Position numbers and translations under genes: made by a program. Positions 50,450-58,384 of a stretch of DNA of 64,000 bases are shown piece after piece. Under the pieces are notes generated by a model. It was given only the letters and a program-made list of their open reading frames with translations, was not told the origin of the DNA and made no database searches. This stretch comes from Gemmatimonadota bacterium (GTDB taxonomy: Bacteria; Gemmatimonadota; Gemmatimonadetes; Longimicrobiales; Gaopeijiaceae), in the NCBI GenBank assembly GCA_022571515.1, contig JACZXQ010000007.1:81181-145180 (forward strand), written 5' to 3'. Numbering within the stretch: position 1 is the stretch's first letter; each line of letters begins with the position of its first letter.

Positions 50450-51414
50450 CCCTCGCGCTCGCGGCCTCCCTCGTTCTGGGGGTGGTTCAGGGCGCGTTCC
50501 TTGAAGATCTCCAATCCCAATACGCACCGTTGGCGGGAGAGCGGGTCACCGTGTGGCACGTGCCCGAAGACTCCATCAAGGCCTCGCGGGTCCTCGGGGT
50601 GATCGGAGGGTTCGCTTCGCTCCCAGGACTTCCCGCCGGTATCCCGTACGGCGTTTCATTATATCTCGCACCGGACGAGGGTGCCTTCGCCAGGCTGACG
50701 GGTGGTGGGGTGCCGGAGTGGGGGGCTGGGGTCGCCCTGCCGTTCGATACGGCCATCGTGATTCCGGCGTACTCGTCCAGCCGAGGTCGAGGGTGGAGCG
50801 ACCCGCGCCTGCTCCGCCACGAGTGGGCCCACGTGGGTCTACATCAGTATCTGGGAGGGCTGCGCGCGCCCCGCTGGTTCAGCGAAGGCTATGCGGAGTG
50901 GGCTTCGGGCGGCTGGAATGCAAACGAAGGCTGGCGGCTCCGCGTGGCGCTGGTCTCCGGGTCTCCCGCCCTGGATTCCCTGAAGCTCTCCTGGCCACGG
51001 AGCCGGACCGGCTCGGAGATCGCATATCTGCTCTCGGCAACTACGCTGGAATACCTGGTCAGGTCGAGCGGTGAGCGCGGTTTGGAGGTGTTTCTGGAGC
51101 GGTGGAAGGAGACCGAGAGCTTCGAGCGAGCGTTCCGGGCCACCTTCGGCTTCACGACGGCCCAATTCGAGACCAACTGGCGGCGCTACGTAAAGGACCG
51201 CTACGGGTGGCTGTTCGTGCTCTCGCACTCGGCGATCTTCTGGTTGGTGCTCACGCTGATGATGCTGGGGATGGTCAGACTGCGGAGGGGCCGCGACCGG
51301 GAGGCCATGGCCCGGCTCCGGGCGACGGAGCTGCCCGAAGATCCCGCATACTGGATGCCTGAGAGTGCCGGGGGAGGACCCGAAGACCCGGAAGACCGGG
51401 TCGGGGGTATGTGA
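50446..51414 (+). CDS. Membrane-anchored zinc peptidase, peptidase-MA-like (HExxH)
   Basis: 322 residues. An N-terminal hydrophobic stretch (ALAASLVLGVVQG) is a likely signal peptide. The zinc site is RHEWAHVGLHQYL (HExxH at about 125-129) with the third ligand Glu in WFSEGYAEWASGG, the gluzincin/peptidase-MA arrangement. A C-terminal membrane segment (SHSAIFWLVLTLMMLGMV) anchors it, leaving a charged cytosolic tail of about 45 residues. The catalytic domain therefore faces the periplasm. Substrate unknown. Overlaps the TPR gene by four bases. Confidence 0.8.
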   Translation: MTLALAASLVLGVVQGAFLEDLQSQYAPLAGERVTVWHVPEDSIKASRVLGVIGGFASLPGLPAGIPYGVSLYLAPDEGAFARLTGGGVPEWGAGVALPFDTAIVIPAYSSSRGRGWSDPRLLRHEWAHVGLHQYLGGLRAPRWFSEGYAEWASGGWNANEGWRLRVALVSGSPALDSLKLSWPRSRTGSEIAYLLSATTLEYLVRSSGERGLEVFLERWKETESFERAFRATFGFTTAQFETNWRRYVKDRYGWLFVLSHSAIFWLVLTLMMLGMVRLRRGRDREAMARLRATELPEDPAYWMPESAGGGPEDPEDRVGGM

Positions 51415-51470
51415 GCAGACACTCGCCCGCGCTCGGCCGAACGATCGACCCTAGGAAACGGAGTCAACAC

Positions 51471-52823
51471 GTGGCAGGTGCCCGTATCATGCTCGTGGAC
51501 GACGACGCGGATACGAGGATGATCTTCAGGGACAAGCTGGAGCACGCCGGCTTCGAGATCGCCGAGGCCGAGAGCGCCGAAGAAGCGCTCGGAAAGGTGG
51601 CTGCGTTCGATCCGGCCCTCATCATTTCCGATATCCGGATGGATGAGATGACGGGCTTGGAGCTCCTCGAGCGTGTGCGGGCCTCGATGCCCTCCGTGGA
51701 CGTGATCGTCATGACCGCACACGAGGACATGGAGTCGGCCGTGGCCGCCATGAAGGCCGGCGCGTTCGACTATCTCGTGAAGCCTGTGAGCCTGAGCACG
51801 CTCGAGAGGGTCGTGGAGCGCTGCCTTGGAGACCAGGCGCTCAGCGAGGAGGCGGGAGAGGATCCGCCCGAGGGCGCCGCCGAACCGCTCGCCGGTTCCG
51901 TGGTCGGGCGCGACCCCAAGATGATCGAGATCTACAAGACGATCGGAGCGCTGGCCCGCAACCGCACCACGGTGCTCATTCGGGGCGAGACCGGAACGGG
52001 CAAGGAGATGATCGCACGGGCGATCCACCAGCACTCCGAGGACGCCGCAGAACCCTTCATCGCGGTCAACTGCACCGCGCTGACCGACTCGCTCCTCGAG
52101 TCCGAGTTGTTCGGGCACGTGAAGGGCGCGTTCACGGGCGCCGTGGGAGGGCGCAAGGGGTACTTCGAGCTGGCGGGTAGCGGCACGATCTTCTTGGACG
52201 AAATCGGCGATACGGAGGCCGGCTTCCAAACGAAGCTTCTACGCGTGCTCCAGGAGCGCCAGTTCTATCCGGTCGGGGGCGAAGAGCCCCGCAGGACCGA
52301 GGCGCGTGTGGTGGCGGCGACGCACCAGCCCATGGAGGAACTGGTGGCGGAAGGAGGCTTCCGTGAGGACCTCTACTTCCGGTTGAAGGTCGTCGAGATC
52401 CACGTCCCGGGTCTGCGAGAGCGCCCGATCGATATCCCGCTGTTGTGTGACCACCTGATGGCCAAAATCCGCCGTGAGATGGGACAAGGCCCGACTCGGA
52501 TCTCGGATTCCGCCATGGAGCAGTTGAAGGCGTACGATTGGCCCGGCAACGTGCGTGAACTCGAGAACGCGCTCACTCGGGCGGCGATCGTGGCTCGGGG
52601 ATCGGTGATAGGGCCGGACCACCTCGCTCTTGGAACGTCGTTTAACGGTCCGGCGCCGATGGCGGGAGCGGACCGCGGGCCGGACCAGGCGCTGGACGAG
52701 GTGATTCGCGCGCACGTGACCGGCGTGCTACAAGCGTCCGGAGGGAACAAGAGCGAGGCAGCCCGAGTCCTAGGGATCTCCAGATCGAGGCTTGCGGGGT
52801 ACGTGAAGAAGTTCGGATTGTAG
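51471..52823 (+). CDS. Sigma-54-dependent response regulator (NtrC family)
   Basis: About 450 residues from the GTG at 51471, which has GGAG seven bases ahead; another in-frame GTG at 51411 overlaps the peptidase stop (GTGA) and would add 20 residues. Receiver domain: MLVDDDADTRMIF, phospho-Asp in LIISDIRMDEMTG, FDYLVKPVSL. AAA domain: RGETGTGKEM, GHVKGAFTGAVGG (sigma-54 contact), GTIFLDEIGDTE. Fis-type helix-turn-helix at the end: NKSEAARVLGISRSRLAGYV. It activates sigma-54 promoters after phosphorylation by a kinase not seen nearby. Confidence 0.93.
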   Translation: MAGARIMLVDDDADTRMIFRDKLEHAGFEIAEAESAEEALGKVAAFDPALIISDIRMDEMTGLELLERVRASMPSVDVIVMTAHEDMESAVAAMKAGAFDYLVKPVSLSTLERVVERCLGDQALSEEAGEDPPEGAAEPLAGSVVGRDPKMIEIYKTIGALARNRTTVLIRGETGTGKEMIARAIHQHSEDAAEPFIAVNCTALTDSLLESELFGHVKGAFTGAVGGRKGYFELAGSGTIFLDEIGDTEAGFQTKLLRVLQERQFYPVGGEEPRRTEARVVAATHQPMEELVAEGGFREDLYFRLKVVEIHVPGLRERPIDIPLLCDHLMAKIRREMGQGPTRISDSAMEQLKAYDWPGNVRELENALTRAAIVARGSVIGPDHLALGTSFNGPAPMAGADRGPDQALDEVIRAHVTGVLQASGGNKSEAARVLGISRSRLAGYVKKFGL

Positions 52824-52830
52824 ATCAGGG

Positions 52831-52859
52831 TTGACCCCTCGAGGGGTCCCCACTAGGAT
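52831..52859 (+). promoter_or_regulatory. Possible promoter with a 16-bp palindrome in the spacer
   Basis: TTGACC (52831-52836) and TAGGAT (52854-52859) are 17 bases apart, and the perfect palindrome GACCCCTCGAGGGGTC (52833-52848) overlaps the -35 box and spacer. It precedes the small membrane-protein gene. Either an operator or a simple hairpin ending the upstream operon; there is no T-run. Confidence 0.35.
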
Positions 52860-52867
52860 GGCCGCCC

Positions 52868-53065
52868 ATGGCAAAGAACAGAAAGAACGGCAAACAGAAG
52901 GAAGCCGCGCTGCAGTTTTCCAGGGTGAACCTCATCCTGGCCGCCGCGGCGTTCGCGACCATCTCGCTGGGCTATTTCCTTCTCGCGAACGGCTCCATCA
53001 ACGCCGCACCCCTGCTCTTGGTCCTGGGATACGTGGTTCTGGTTCCCCTGGCCATCATTCTCTGA
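52868..53065 (+). CDS. Small two-helix membrane protein of unknown function
   Basis: 65 residues: a basic lysine-rich N-terminus (AKNRKNGKQKEA), then two hydrophobic segments (NLILAAAAFATISLGYFLL and APLLLVLGYVVLVPLAIIL). ATG at 52868. Short proteins with this layout are common in this part of bacterial diversity, often called DUF3098-like, but I cannot assign a role. It is convergent with the aldehyde dehydrogenase gene, seven bases apart. Confidence 0.65.
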   Translation: MAKNRKNGKQKEAALQFSRVNLILAAAAFATISLGYFLLANGSINAAPLLLVLGYVVLVPLAIIL

Positions 53066-53072
53066 GCGGACT

Positions 53073-54434
53073 CTACACTCGCGGCTTGGTGACCACGCGG
53101 GTCTGGGTGAACTGACGGTGCCCGTCTCTCGACTTGTGGAAACCATACCCGCTCTGACGCGCGCCCACCCAGGGCGTCCCCTCCGCGCCGCCGGCAGCCC
53201 GATTGATCCCGATCATCCCCGCGGTCAGCTGGCGTGCCACCTGGGCCGTGTGCTCGACATCGCCGCCGAAGACCACCGCACCCAGTCCGAAACGGGTGTC
53301 GTTCGCCCGCTCGATCGCCTCTTCCTCTGAGGCCACCTGCGTGATGCAGGCCACGGGTCCGAAGGTCTCCTCGCGCGCGATGGCCATGTCCTCGGTGACG
53401 CCGCTCAGGACCGTGGGCATGATGAAGTTATCGTGATGGCCCTCTCCTCCGGCCAGCACTTCGGCGCCCTGCGCAACCGCCTCTTCGACCTGCGCCAGCA
53501 CGTGGTCACGCTGGGTGGCGTTCACCATCGGGCCCACCTGTGCGCCCTCATCGAGGCCATTGGCGACCGTGGTGTTGTTGGTCATCTCCACCAGCAGTTC
53601 GGCGAACCGCTCGGCGACACCCTCGAGCACAAAAATGCGCTCGGTACTCACGCACACCTGGCCGGCGTTCCGGTAGCTGTTCCACGCCGCGAACTTGGCT
53701 GCCTTCTCGAGGTCGGCGTCCTCCAGGATGATCAACGGGTCCTTGCCGCCGAGCTCCAGAATCACGCGCTTGAGGCCGCTGCTCGCGGAGCGGAGGATGT
53801 GTTGTCCCGTTTCGCGTGAGCCCGTGAAGGCGATCATGTCCACGTCGGACTCGACCAACTTCTTGCCCTGATCGTCGGCCCCGTGAACCACCTGGAGCAC
53901 GTGGCTGGGGAGGACGTTGATGAGGCCTTCCGCATACGCCTGCCCGCAGAGCGGGGTCTCCTCCGATGGCTTGAGGATCACCGTGTTGCCGGCGGCCAAA
54001 GCGGGAAGGACCATCCACTGCGGCATCGCCATCGGGAAGTTCCAGGGAGTGATCGCCGCACACACCCCCAGCGGGTCGTGGTAGATGACCGAGTGGAGCC
54101 GCGCGTCCTCGATCACCTCGGGGGCCAGCGCTTCCGCGATTTCATTCAGGTGCTTGCGGACACCGGCTCCGAGCGACTCGGCCTCGCCGATGCCATCGGC
54201 GAGCGGCTTGCCCATCTCTTCGGTGATCAGGCGCCCCAGTTCAGCTGCCCGGGCGCTCAGCGCCTCGTGGGCCTGTGCCAGTAGCGCAGACCGGCCTTCG
54301 TGTCCAAGGGCCTGCCATGCGGGCTGGGCGGCGCGAGCGAGCGCCACGAGGTCAGGGATCTCGCTCGACGGAGTGACCTCGACTTCGCCGACCGGCTCAC
54401 CCGTGGCCGGGTTGTAGGATATCAGGAGTGTCAT
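53073..54434 (-). CDS. Aldehyde dehydrogenase, succinate-semialdehyde dehydrogenase-like
   Basis: 453 residues from the ATG at 54434; the longer frame to 54518 has no family sequence. ITPWNFPMAMPQWMVLPALAAG (cofactor region start), LKPSEETPLCG, GSRETGQHI, LELGGKDPLIILEDADLEKA and the catalytic Cys in GQVCVSTERIF identify an NAD(P)-dependent aldehyde dehydrogenase. The short type without an N-terminal extension resembles GabD/Sad enzymes. Substrate is inferred only. The promoter would lie in the short gap before tRNA-Val. Confidence 0.9.
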   Translation of the reverse strand: MTLLISYNPATGEPVGEVEVTPSSEIPDLVALARAAQPAWQALGHEGRSALLAQAHEALSARAAELGRLITEEMGKPLADGIGEAESLGAGVRKHLNEIAEALAPEVIEDARLHSVIYHDPLGVCAAITPWNFPMAMPQWMVLPALAAGNTVILKPSEETPLCGQAYAEGLINVLPSHVLQVVHGADDQGKKLVESDVDMIAFTGSRETGQHILRSASSGLKRVILELGGKDPLIILEDADLEKAAKFAAWNSYRNAGQVCVSTERIFVLEGVAERFAELLVEMTNNTTVANGLDEGAQVGPMVNATQRDHVLAQVEEAVAQGAEVLAGGEGHHDNFIMPTVLSGVTEDMAIAREETFGPVACITQVASEEEAIERANDTRFGLGAVVFGGDVEHTAQVARQLTAGMIGINRAAGGAEGTPWVGARQSGYGFHKSRDGHRQFTQTRVVTKPRV

Positions 54435-54527
54435 GGCCGGGAAAATGAGCGGAGGCGGGGCGGGGGGGCAAGGTGGAGACGCCTTCCAGCGCGATGACCG
54501 CCTGGATATCTTGAACACCCCATGTTG

Positions 54528-54602
54528 GGGCGCTTAGCTCAGTTGGTTTAGAGCGCCTGCCTTACAAGCAGGAGGTCACTGGTTCGAATCCAGTAGCGCC
54601 CA
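54528..54602 (+). tRNA. tRNA-Val (TAC anticodon)
   Basis: Cloverleaf: acceptor GGGCGCT/AGCGCCC, D arm GCTC/GAGC, anticodon stem CCTGC/GCAGG with loop CTTACAA (anticodon TAC), variable loop AGGTC, T arm ACTGG-TTCGAAT-CCAGT, discriminator A. CCA is not encoded. It is the last backbone feature before mobile DNA, and tRNA 3' ends are classic integration sites. Confidence 0.97.
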
Positions 54603-54629
54603 TTGAACTTAAGAGATCCGAGCTTTCCT

Positions 54630-54651
54630 ACATTGCACGAACATTGCACGA
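54630..54651 (+). repeat. 11-bp tandem duplication beside tRNA-Val
   Basis: ACATTGCACGA occurs twice back to back, 28 bases after the tRNA-Val end. It could be recombinase arm sites or the scar of an insertion. Confidence 0.7.
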
Positions 54652-54690
54652 CGGTTCGGGCCTGAGAACCCGAGTCGTGCCCCGGGCATT

Positions 54691-54750
54691 ATCCGGTTGA
54701 AGCCGGGCGTATCCGGTTGAAGCCGGGCGTTATCCGGGGTGTAGCCGGGT
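54691..54750 (+). repeat. 20-bp tandem repeat, two exact copies and one decayed
   Basis: ATCCGGTTGAAGCCGGGCGT occupies 54691-54710 and again 54711-54730; a third unit at 54731-54750 is similar (TATCCGGGGTGTAGCCGGGT). Too few and too closely joined for CRISPR. Confidence 0.8.
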
Positions 54751-55160
54751 TTTCGCCGGTTCTCCCCGGCCCTTTCCGGACGGCGGCGCGCGGCCCACCC
54801 GTGTATGTACCCGGTGGGCAACCCCTGGTCGCCTTACTCGCGCGTCTAGCTGCCAGGGGTCCACTCCAGACTGGGGACTAGGCTGCCTACCCACCGACCG
54901 CCTGCGACGCAACCACACGTCCCCAGCGCAGCCCAAACGCGAGCGTATCGAAACCACAAGCGGGGGCCGCACCTGGGCTGTCGGGCCCTCTCGGTCTCGC
55001 CTACATTGCCATTCATGCAGTGGATCCGATTCAAGAAGCTCCAGAGGATCCGCAGAACAGTTAATCGTTAGAAAGCTGGCGAGGACTGGACAGATGTGGT
55101 AAACATATGATTATTCGTTAAGATGAATGTTCGGGTAATCTTCGGGTCCAGGGGGAGGTG

Positions 55161-55613
55161 ATGGAGTTCGCTAAATCTGGCCTCGGCGTCGGTTTTTACA
55201 GCCCAGCTGAAGCGAGTCGGCTGCTTAGGGTCCATCGCGAGACTCTCCGGCGCTGGGTGATGGGGTACACCTTCAAGGGGCGATCCGGTCGGCCCGAGCA
55301 GCAGGCTGCGCTTATCCCGCCATCGCTTCCCCGCTTGGACGGGCAGGTCGCGCTCTCATTCGTCGATCTCATTGAGCTCCGCGTGGTGAAGGCCCTGATT
55401 GAACGGGGGCTATCCCTGCAGGGTGTGCGCAAGGCTCGTGATCTGGCACAAAAGCACTTTCCGGTTCAGCACCCGTTCGCCTCCCGACCAGTCTACACTC
55501 CGAGGCAGGGCCGCCGTAAGTCTGTGTTCATCCAGACGTTCGAAGGCGAGGATCTGGAAGATGGGGCCTTTATCGAGTGGCCTGCCCCCGGGCACCTGAG
55601 CCAGGTAGAATGA
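55161..55613 (+). CDS. Helix-turn-helix antitoxin-like protein, 3' end cut by the IS3 element
   Basis: About 150 residues. FYSPAEASRLLRVHRETLRRW is a MerR-like helix-turn-helix and LPRLDGQVALSFVDLIELRVV with ERGLSLQGVRKARDLAQ matches the N-terminal half of DUF433/VapB45-type antitoxins, which normally run to about 220 residues with a DUF433 tail. Here the tail is missing: the stop codon TGA is also the first three bases of the IS3 left end (55611). No toxin gene remains on either side. The ATG at 55161 follows GGGGGAGG closely. The truncated protein is probably nonfunctional, or retains DNA binding only. Confidence 0.6.
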   Translation: MEFAKSGLGVGFYSPAEASRLLRVHRETLRRWVMGYTFKGRSGRPEQQAALIPPSLPRLDGQVALSFVDLIELRVVKALIERGLSLQGVRKARDLAQKHFPVQHPFASRPVYTPRQGRRKSVFIQTFEGEDLEDGAFIEWPAPGHLSQVE

Positions 55614-56827
55614 GAGTCCAACGACCCTGGATGGGGGAAGGACTCGAGGATGAAGAAACGGCACAAGCCAGAACAGATCGTACGGAAACTGCGTGAGGCC
55701 GACGCACTGTTGAGCGGTGGGGCGACGATCGCCGATGCCTGTATACGCTTGGAGGTGAGCGAGGCGACCTACCATCGCTGGCGGAAGCAGTACAGCGGCA
55801 TGGGGGTCCAGGCCCTGAAGCAGCTGAAGGCGCTGGAGCAGGAGAATGCACGCCTGAAGAAGATCGTGGCCGACCAGGTGGTGGACATCAGCATCCTGAA
55901 GGAGGTTGCTGAGGGAAACTTCTAAGCCCGGTCCGGAGACGAGCTGCCGTGCGGCACGTGCAGCGAGGGTTGGACGTCTCCGAGCGCCGGGCGTGTCGGG
56001 TAATGGGTCAGGCGCGCTCCACGCAGCGCTACGAGTTCAAACGACCGGACTTGGATCTGAAGTTGGTGGAGCGGATGGACGAGCTCCGGCGGGAACGCCC
56101 GCGGTATGGATACCGGCGGATCTGGAGGGCGTTGGTCCGGGAGGGATGGCGTGTGAACCGCAAACGAGTCCATCGGCTGTGGAGGGAGGCCGGGTGGCAG
56201 ATCTACAGGAAGGCAAAGAAGAAACGGCGGTTGGGCTCGAGCGAGAATGGATGCACGCAGCTTCGTGCGGAGCACCGTAACCACGTGTGGAGCTACGACT
56301 TCGTGTTTGACCGAACGGAGGACGGACGGCAACTGAAGTTCATGCCGGTGCTGGATGAATACACGAGGGAGTGCTTGGCCCTCGAGGTGGAGCGAAGCAT
56401 AACGGGCGACGACGTGGTGGAGATCCTGGCGTACCTGTTCCAGGTGCATGGGGAGCCGGAATTCATTCGATCGGATAACGGCCCGGAGTTCGTTTCGAAG
56501 GCCGTGAAGAAATGGCTGAAAGAGTCAGGGGTGAAGACGCTTTTCATCGAACCAGGAAGTCCCTGGGAAAACGCGCACATCGAGTCGTTCAACAGTCGGC
56601 TGCGGGACGAGTTCCTGAACCGGGAGATCTTCACCATACTGACCGAGGCGGAGGTACTGGCCGAACAGCATCGCGTGTACCACAATCTGGACCGGCCCCA
56701 CAGCTCGCTGGGCTACCTGACGCCAGCCGAGTTCGCGGCATTGGACGGGCCGCAGGTTCTACTCCCCCGCGTTGCGGGGGAAGCTGCTGACTCCCCAGAG
56801 AAAGGGGAGCAGGTATTCACACTCTCA
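55611..56827 (+). mobile_element. IS3-family insertion sequence
   Basis: About 1.2 kb with orfA and orfB in overlapping frames. The ends TGAGAGT (55611) and ACTCTCA (56827) are inverted repeats with weaker matching inward. Flanking bases (GAA on the left, TAA on the right) do not form a target duplication, suggesting a deletion or recombination at one side. The exact ends are inferred from the repeats. Confidence 0.82.
55650..55925 (+). CDS. IS3-family transposase OrfA
   Basis: 91 residues: HKPEQIVRKLREADALLSGG, IADACIRLEVSEATYHRWRKQY helix-turn-helix and a leucine-zipper-like LKALEQENARLKKIVADQ. Near its end the sequence GGGAAAC (55913-55919) in the right phase is a canonical -1 frameshift heptamer. 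The shifted frame reads straight into OrfB (KLLSPVRRRAAV), so OrfAB fusion is expected. Confidence 0.92.
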   Translation: MKKRHKPEQIVRKLREADALLSGGATIADACIRLEVSEATYHRWRKQYSGMGVQALKQLKALEQENARLKKIVADQVVDISILKEVAEGNF

Positions 56828-56830
56828 TAA
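55949..56830 (+). CDS. IS3-family transposase OrfB (DDE integrase core)
   Basis: About 293 residues. HTH_21-type ERRACRVMGQARSTQRY, then the DDE triad: Asp in WSYDFVFDRTEDGR, Asp in FIRSDNGPEFVS, Glu in ENAHIESFNSRLRDEFLNRE. The independent GTG at 55949 is probably not used; the active form arises from the -1 slip in orfA. The stop TAA falls just outside the inferred IS end. Confidence 0.93.
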   Translation: MRHVQRGLDVSERRACRVMGQARSTQRYEFKRPDLDLKLVERMDELRRERPRYGYRRIWRALVREGWRVNRKRVHRLWREAGWQIYRKAKKKRRLGSSENGCTQLRAEHRNHVWSYDFVFDRTEDGRQLKFMPVLDEYTRECLALEVERSITGDDVVEILAYLFQVHGEPEFIRSDNGPEFVSKAVKKWLKESGVKTLFIEPGSPWENAHIESFNSRLRDEFLNREIFTILTEAEVLAEQHRVYHNLDRPHSSLGYLTPAEFAALDGPQVLLPRVAGEAADSPEKGEQVFTLS

Positions 56831-57035
56831 CCCCTGGTACTGAGAACGGGGGCATGCCAGCCATGCCCCTATGATGCCTATCCTTGAAACTATGGTCTTG
56901 CACCGCGGGGCGGCTAACGGGTGCCCCCTGGTGCTTTCGATGCCGAGCCGGATTCACCGTCGGATGCCCATTAGTGCTACCGTTATCGGCGATTGGCCGG
57001 AGTCATTCGCGAATCCCCGGTTTATTGGATTTAGG
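56828..57035 (+). other. Spacer between IS3 and the AT-rich glycosyltransferase gene
   Basis: 208 bases without a supported gene. A hairpin GGGGCATG-CCAGC-CATGCCCC lies at 56849-56869. The glycosyltransferase frame is open through most of it but has no family similarity before 57036. Composition turns abruptly AT-rich near 57010. Confidence 0.5.
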
Positions 57036-58190
57036 ATGAAACGCGAAAAACGAAATATTAGTGGCAGCATAAAAAACATTGCTATAGTTGTACAGCCACA
57101 TCAGGAAATATCCAATAGCCAAAATAGAAAATATGGCGGCGTAGAAAGAGTTGTGGCATCTCTTATAAAAGGACTTCTTAATAAGAACGTCAATGTGTCT
57201 CTATATACAGCCAAAAAATGTTCGATGGATTGTCGAGTGATATACCCAATAGGGTTATTTGATGGAGAATTTCGGGGGAAAATACATCAGACACAACTTG
57301 AAGTGTATTCCAGAAAAGTCCGTGAAGATCTAGAGCATAAGGATTTTGATATCATTAACAATCACTATGATCCCATAACTTTCGTTGCCCTTAAAAACAT
57401 TACAACTCCAACCATTACAACATTGCACGGACCAGCAACTGAAGAAAATGTAAAAATCTATGGAGATTTCCCCGAATACCATTTTTCTGCGATTTCCCTG
57501 GCCCAAAAGAATTCATACCCTTCGAATATGAATTTTGTCGAGGAGGGGTTTATACATAATTCAATAGATGATGACCATCCATTTTCCGAAAATAAAAGGG
57601 GCTACCTTTTTTCAGTTAGTAGAATAGAACCGATTAAAGGTCAAAAAAATGCGATAACAATCGCAACCAGGTGTGGGTTGGATTTAGTCATTGCCGGAAA
57701 TTGTCTTGATAAAAAATATTTCCATGAAGAAATTGCACCTTATGTGACGAAAGATCTCAGTAAAACTGAAAAACAAAGGGAGAGGATTGAATTCATTAAT
57801 AGCATTTCAAAATACGAGCCGGATCTAGGAACCATCATTTATGTCGGAGAAGTCAGCGAACAGGAGAGGGACCAATTAATGAAGCATGCGAAAGCCTTTA
57901 TATTTCCTATAGAAGTGCAAGAGGCCTTCGGTCTTGTTCTTATCGAAGCAGGAATTGTAGGGACCCCCGTAATAGCCTTCAATAGAGGTGCCATTCCGGA
58001 AATAATTGAACACGGGAAAACCGGTTTTTATGGAAATACTATCGACGAGTTGGTTGGGTTCACCGACAGGGCAAGTGAAATAAATCCACAGGATTGTCGT
58101 GAACACATTAAAAATCGTTTCAATAATGACAGAATGGTCGATAGCTATCTTAAATTATATCGGACGATTGTTGCAGAGAATTACGCTTAA
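57036..58190 (+). CDS. GT4-like glycosyltransferase, AT-rich and likely horizontally acquired
   Basis: 384 residues from the ATG at 57036. N-terminal half: NIAIVVQPHQEI, RKYGGVERVVASLIKGL, TTLHGPATEEN. C-terminal half: FSVSRIEPIKGQKNAI, IYVGEVSEQERDQL and the nucleotide-sugar site FIFPIEVQEAFGLVLIEAG with VIAFNRGAIPEII, all typical of GT4. Base composition is far lower in GC than all backbone genes, with heavy use of ATA, AAA and AGA codons. Its probable companion PIG-L deacetylase at 59170 has the same composition. GT4 plus PIG-L is the pairing used in bacillithiol and mycothiol synthesis and in some glycolipid pathways. Confidence 0.85.
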   Translation: MKREKRNISGSIKNIAIVVQPHQEISNSQNRKYGGVERVVASLIKGLLNKNVNVSLYTAKKCSMDCRVIYPIGLFDGEFRGKIHQTQLEVYSRKVREDLEHKDFDIINNHYDPITFVALKNITTPTITTLHGPATEENVKIYGDFPEYHFSAISLAQKNSYPSNMNFVEEGFIHNSIDDDHPFSENKRGYLFSVSRIEPIKGQKNAITIATRCGLDLVIAGNCLDKKYFHEEIAPYVTKDLSKTEKQRERIEFINSISKYEPDLGTIIYVGEVSEQERDQLMKHAKAFIFPIEVQEAFGLVLIEAGIVGTPVIAFNRGAIPEIIEHGKTGFYGNTIDELVGFTDRASEINPQDCREHIKNRFNNDRMVDSYLKLYRTIVAENYA

Positions 58191-58384
58191 GTACCGGATT
58201 CATAATATTGTGGGCGGCTTGCTTTGAAGGCACCAAATGTCGAAAGAACGCTTGCCATGGCGGTTGACGATGTGATTCCAAGGGCGGCAACCCAACAACA
58301 AGCAGAGTTTGCCGACCATGTGGACGCCCGAGACGGCAAGCGCTATGGCGAACCGGCCAAAGGTTTCGCATCGGCGCTGAGCGA
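58191..58384 (+). other. Spacer downstream of the glycosyltransferase gene
   Basis: About 190 bases with no supported gene. Composition returns from AT-rich to GC-rich near 58215, marking the probable left border of the inserted IS5-type remnant. Confidence 0.4.

Larger units (their letters stand above)
54603..55160. other. Gene-free stretch after tRNA-Val
   Basis: 558 bases without a convincing gene. It holds short tandem repeats at 54630-54651 and 54691-54750. From about 55060 the sequence becomes AT-rich (ATATGATTATTCGTTAAG), likely the promoter of the antitoxin-like gene; a direct repeat TTCGGGT-AATC-TTCGGGT lies at 55131-55148. Open frames on the minus strand here are short and have no family pattern. 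Confidence 0.6.

Noticed and set aside
54691..54750. Tandem 20-bp repeats considered as a CRISPR array.
   Set aside because: The units are joined without spacers, there are only two exact copies, and no cas gene is nearby.
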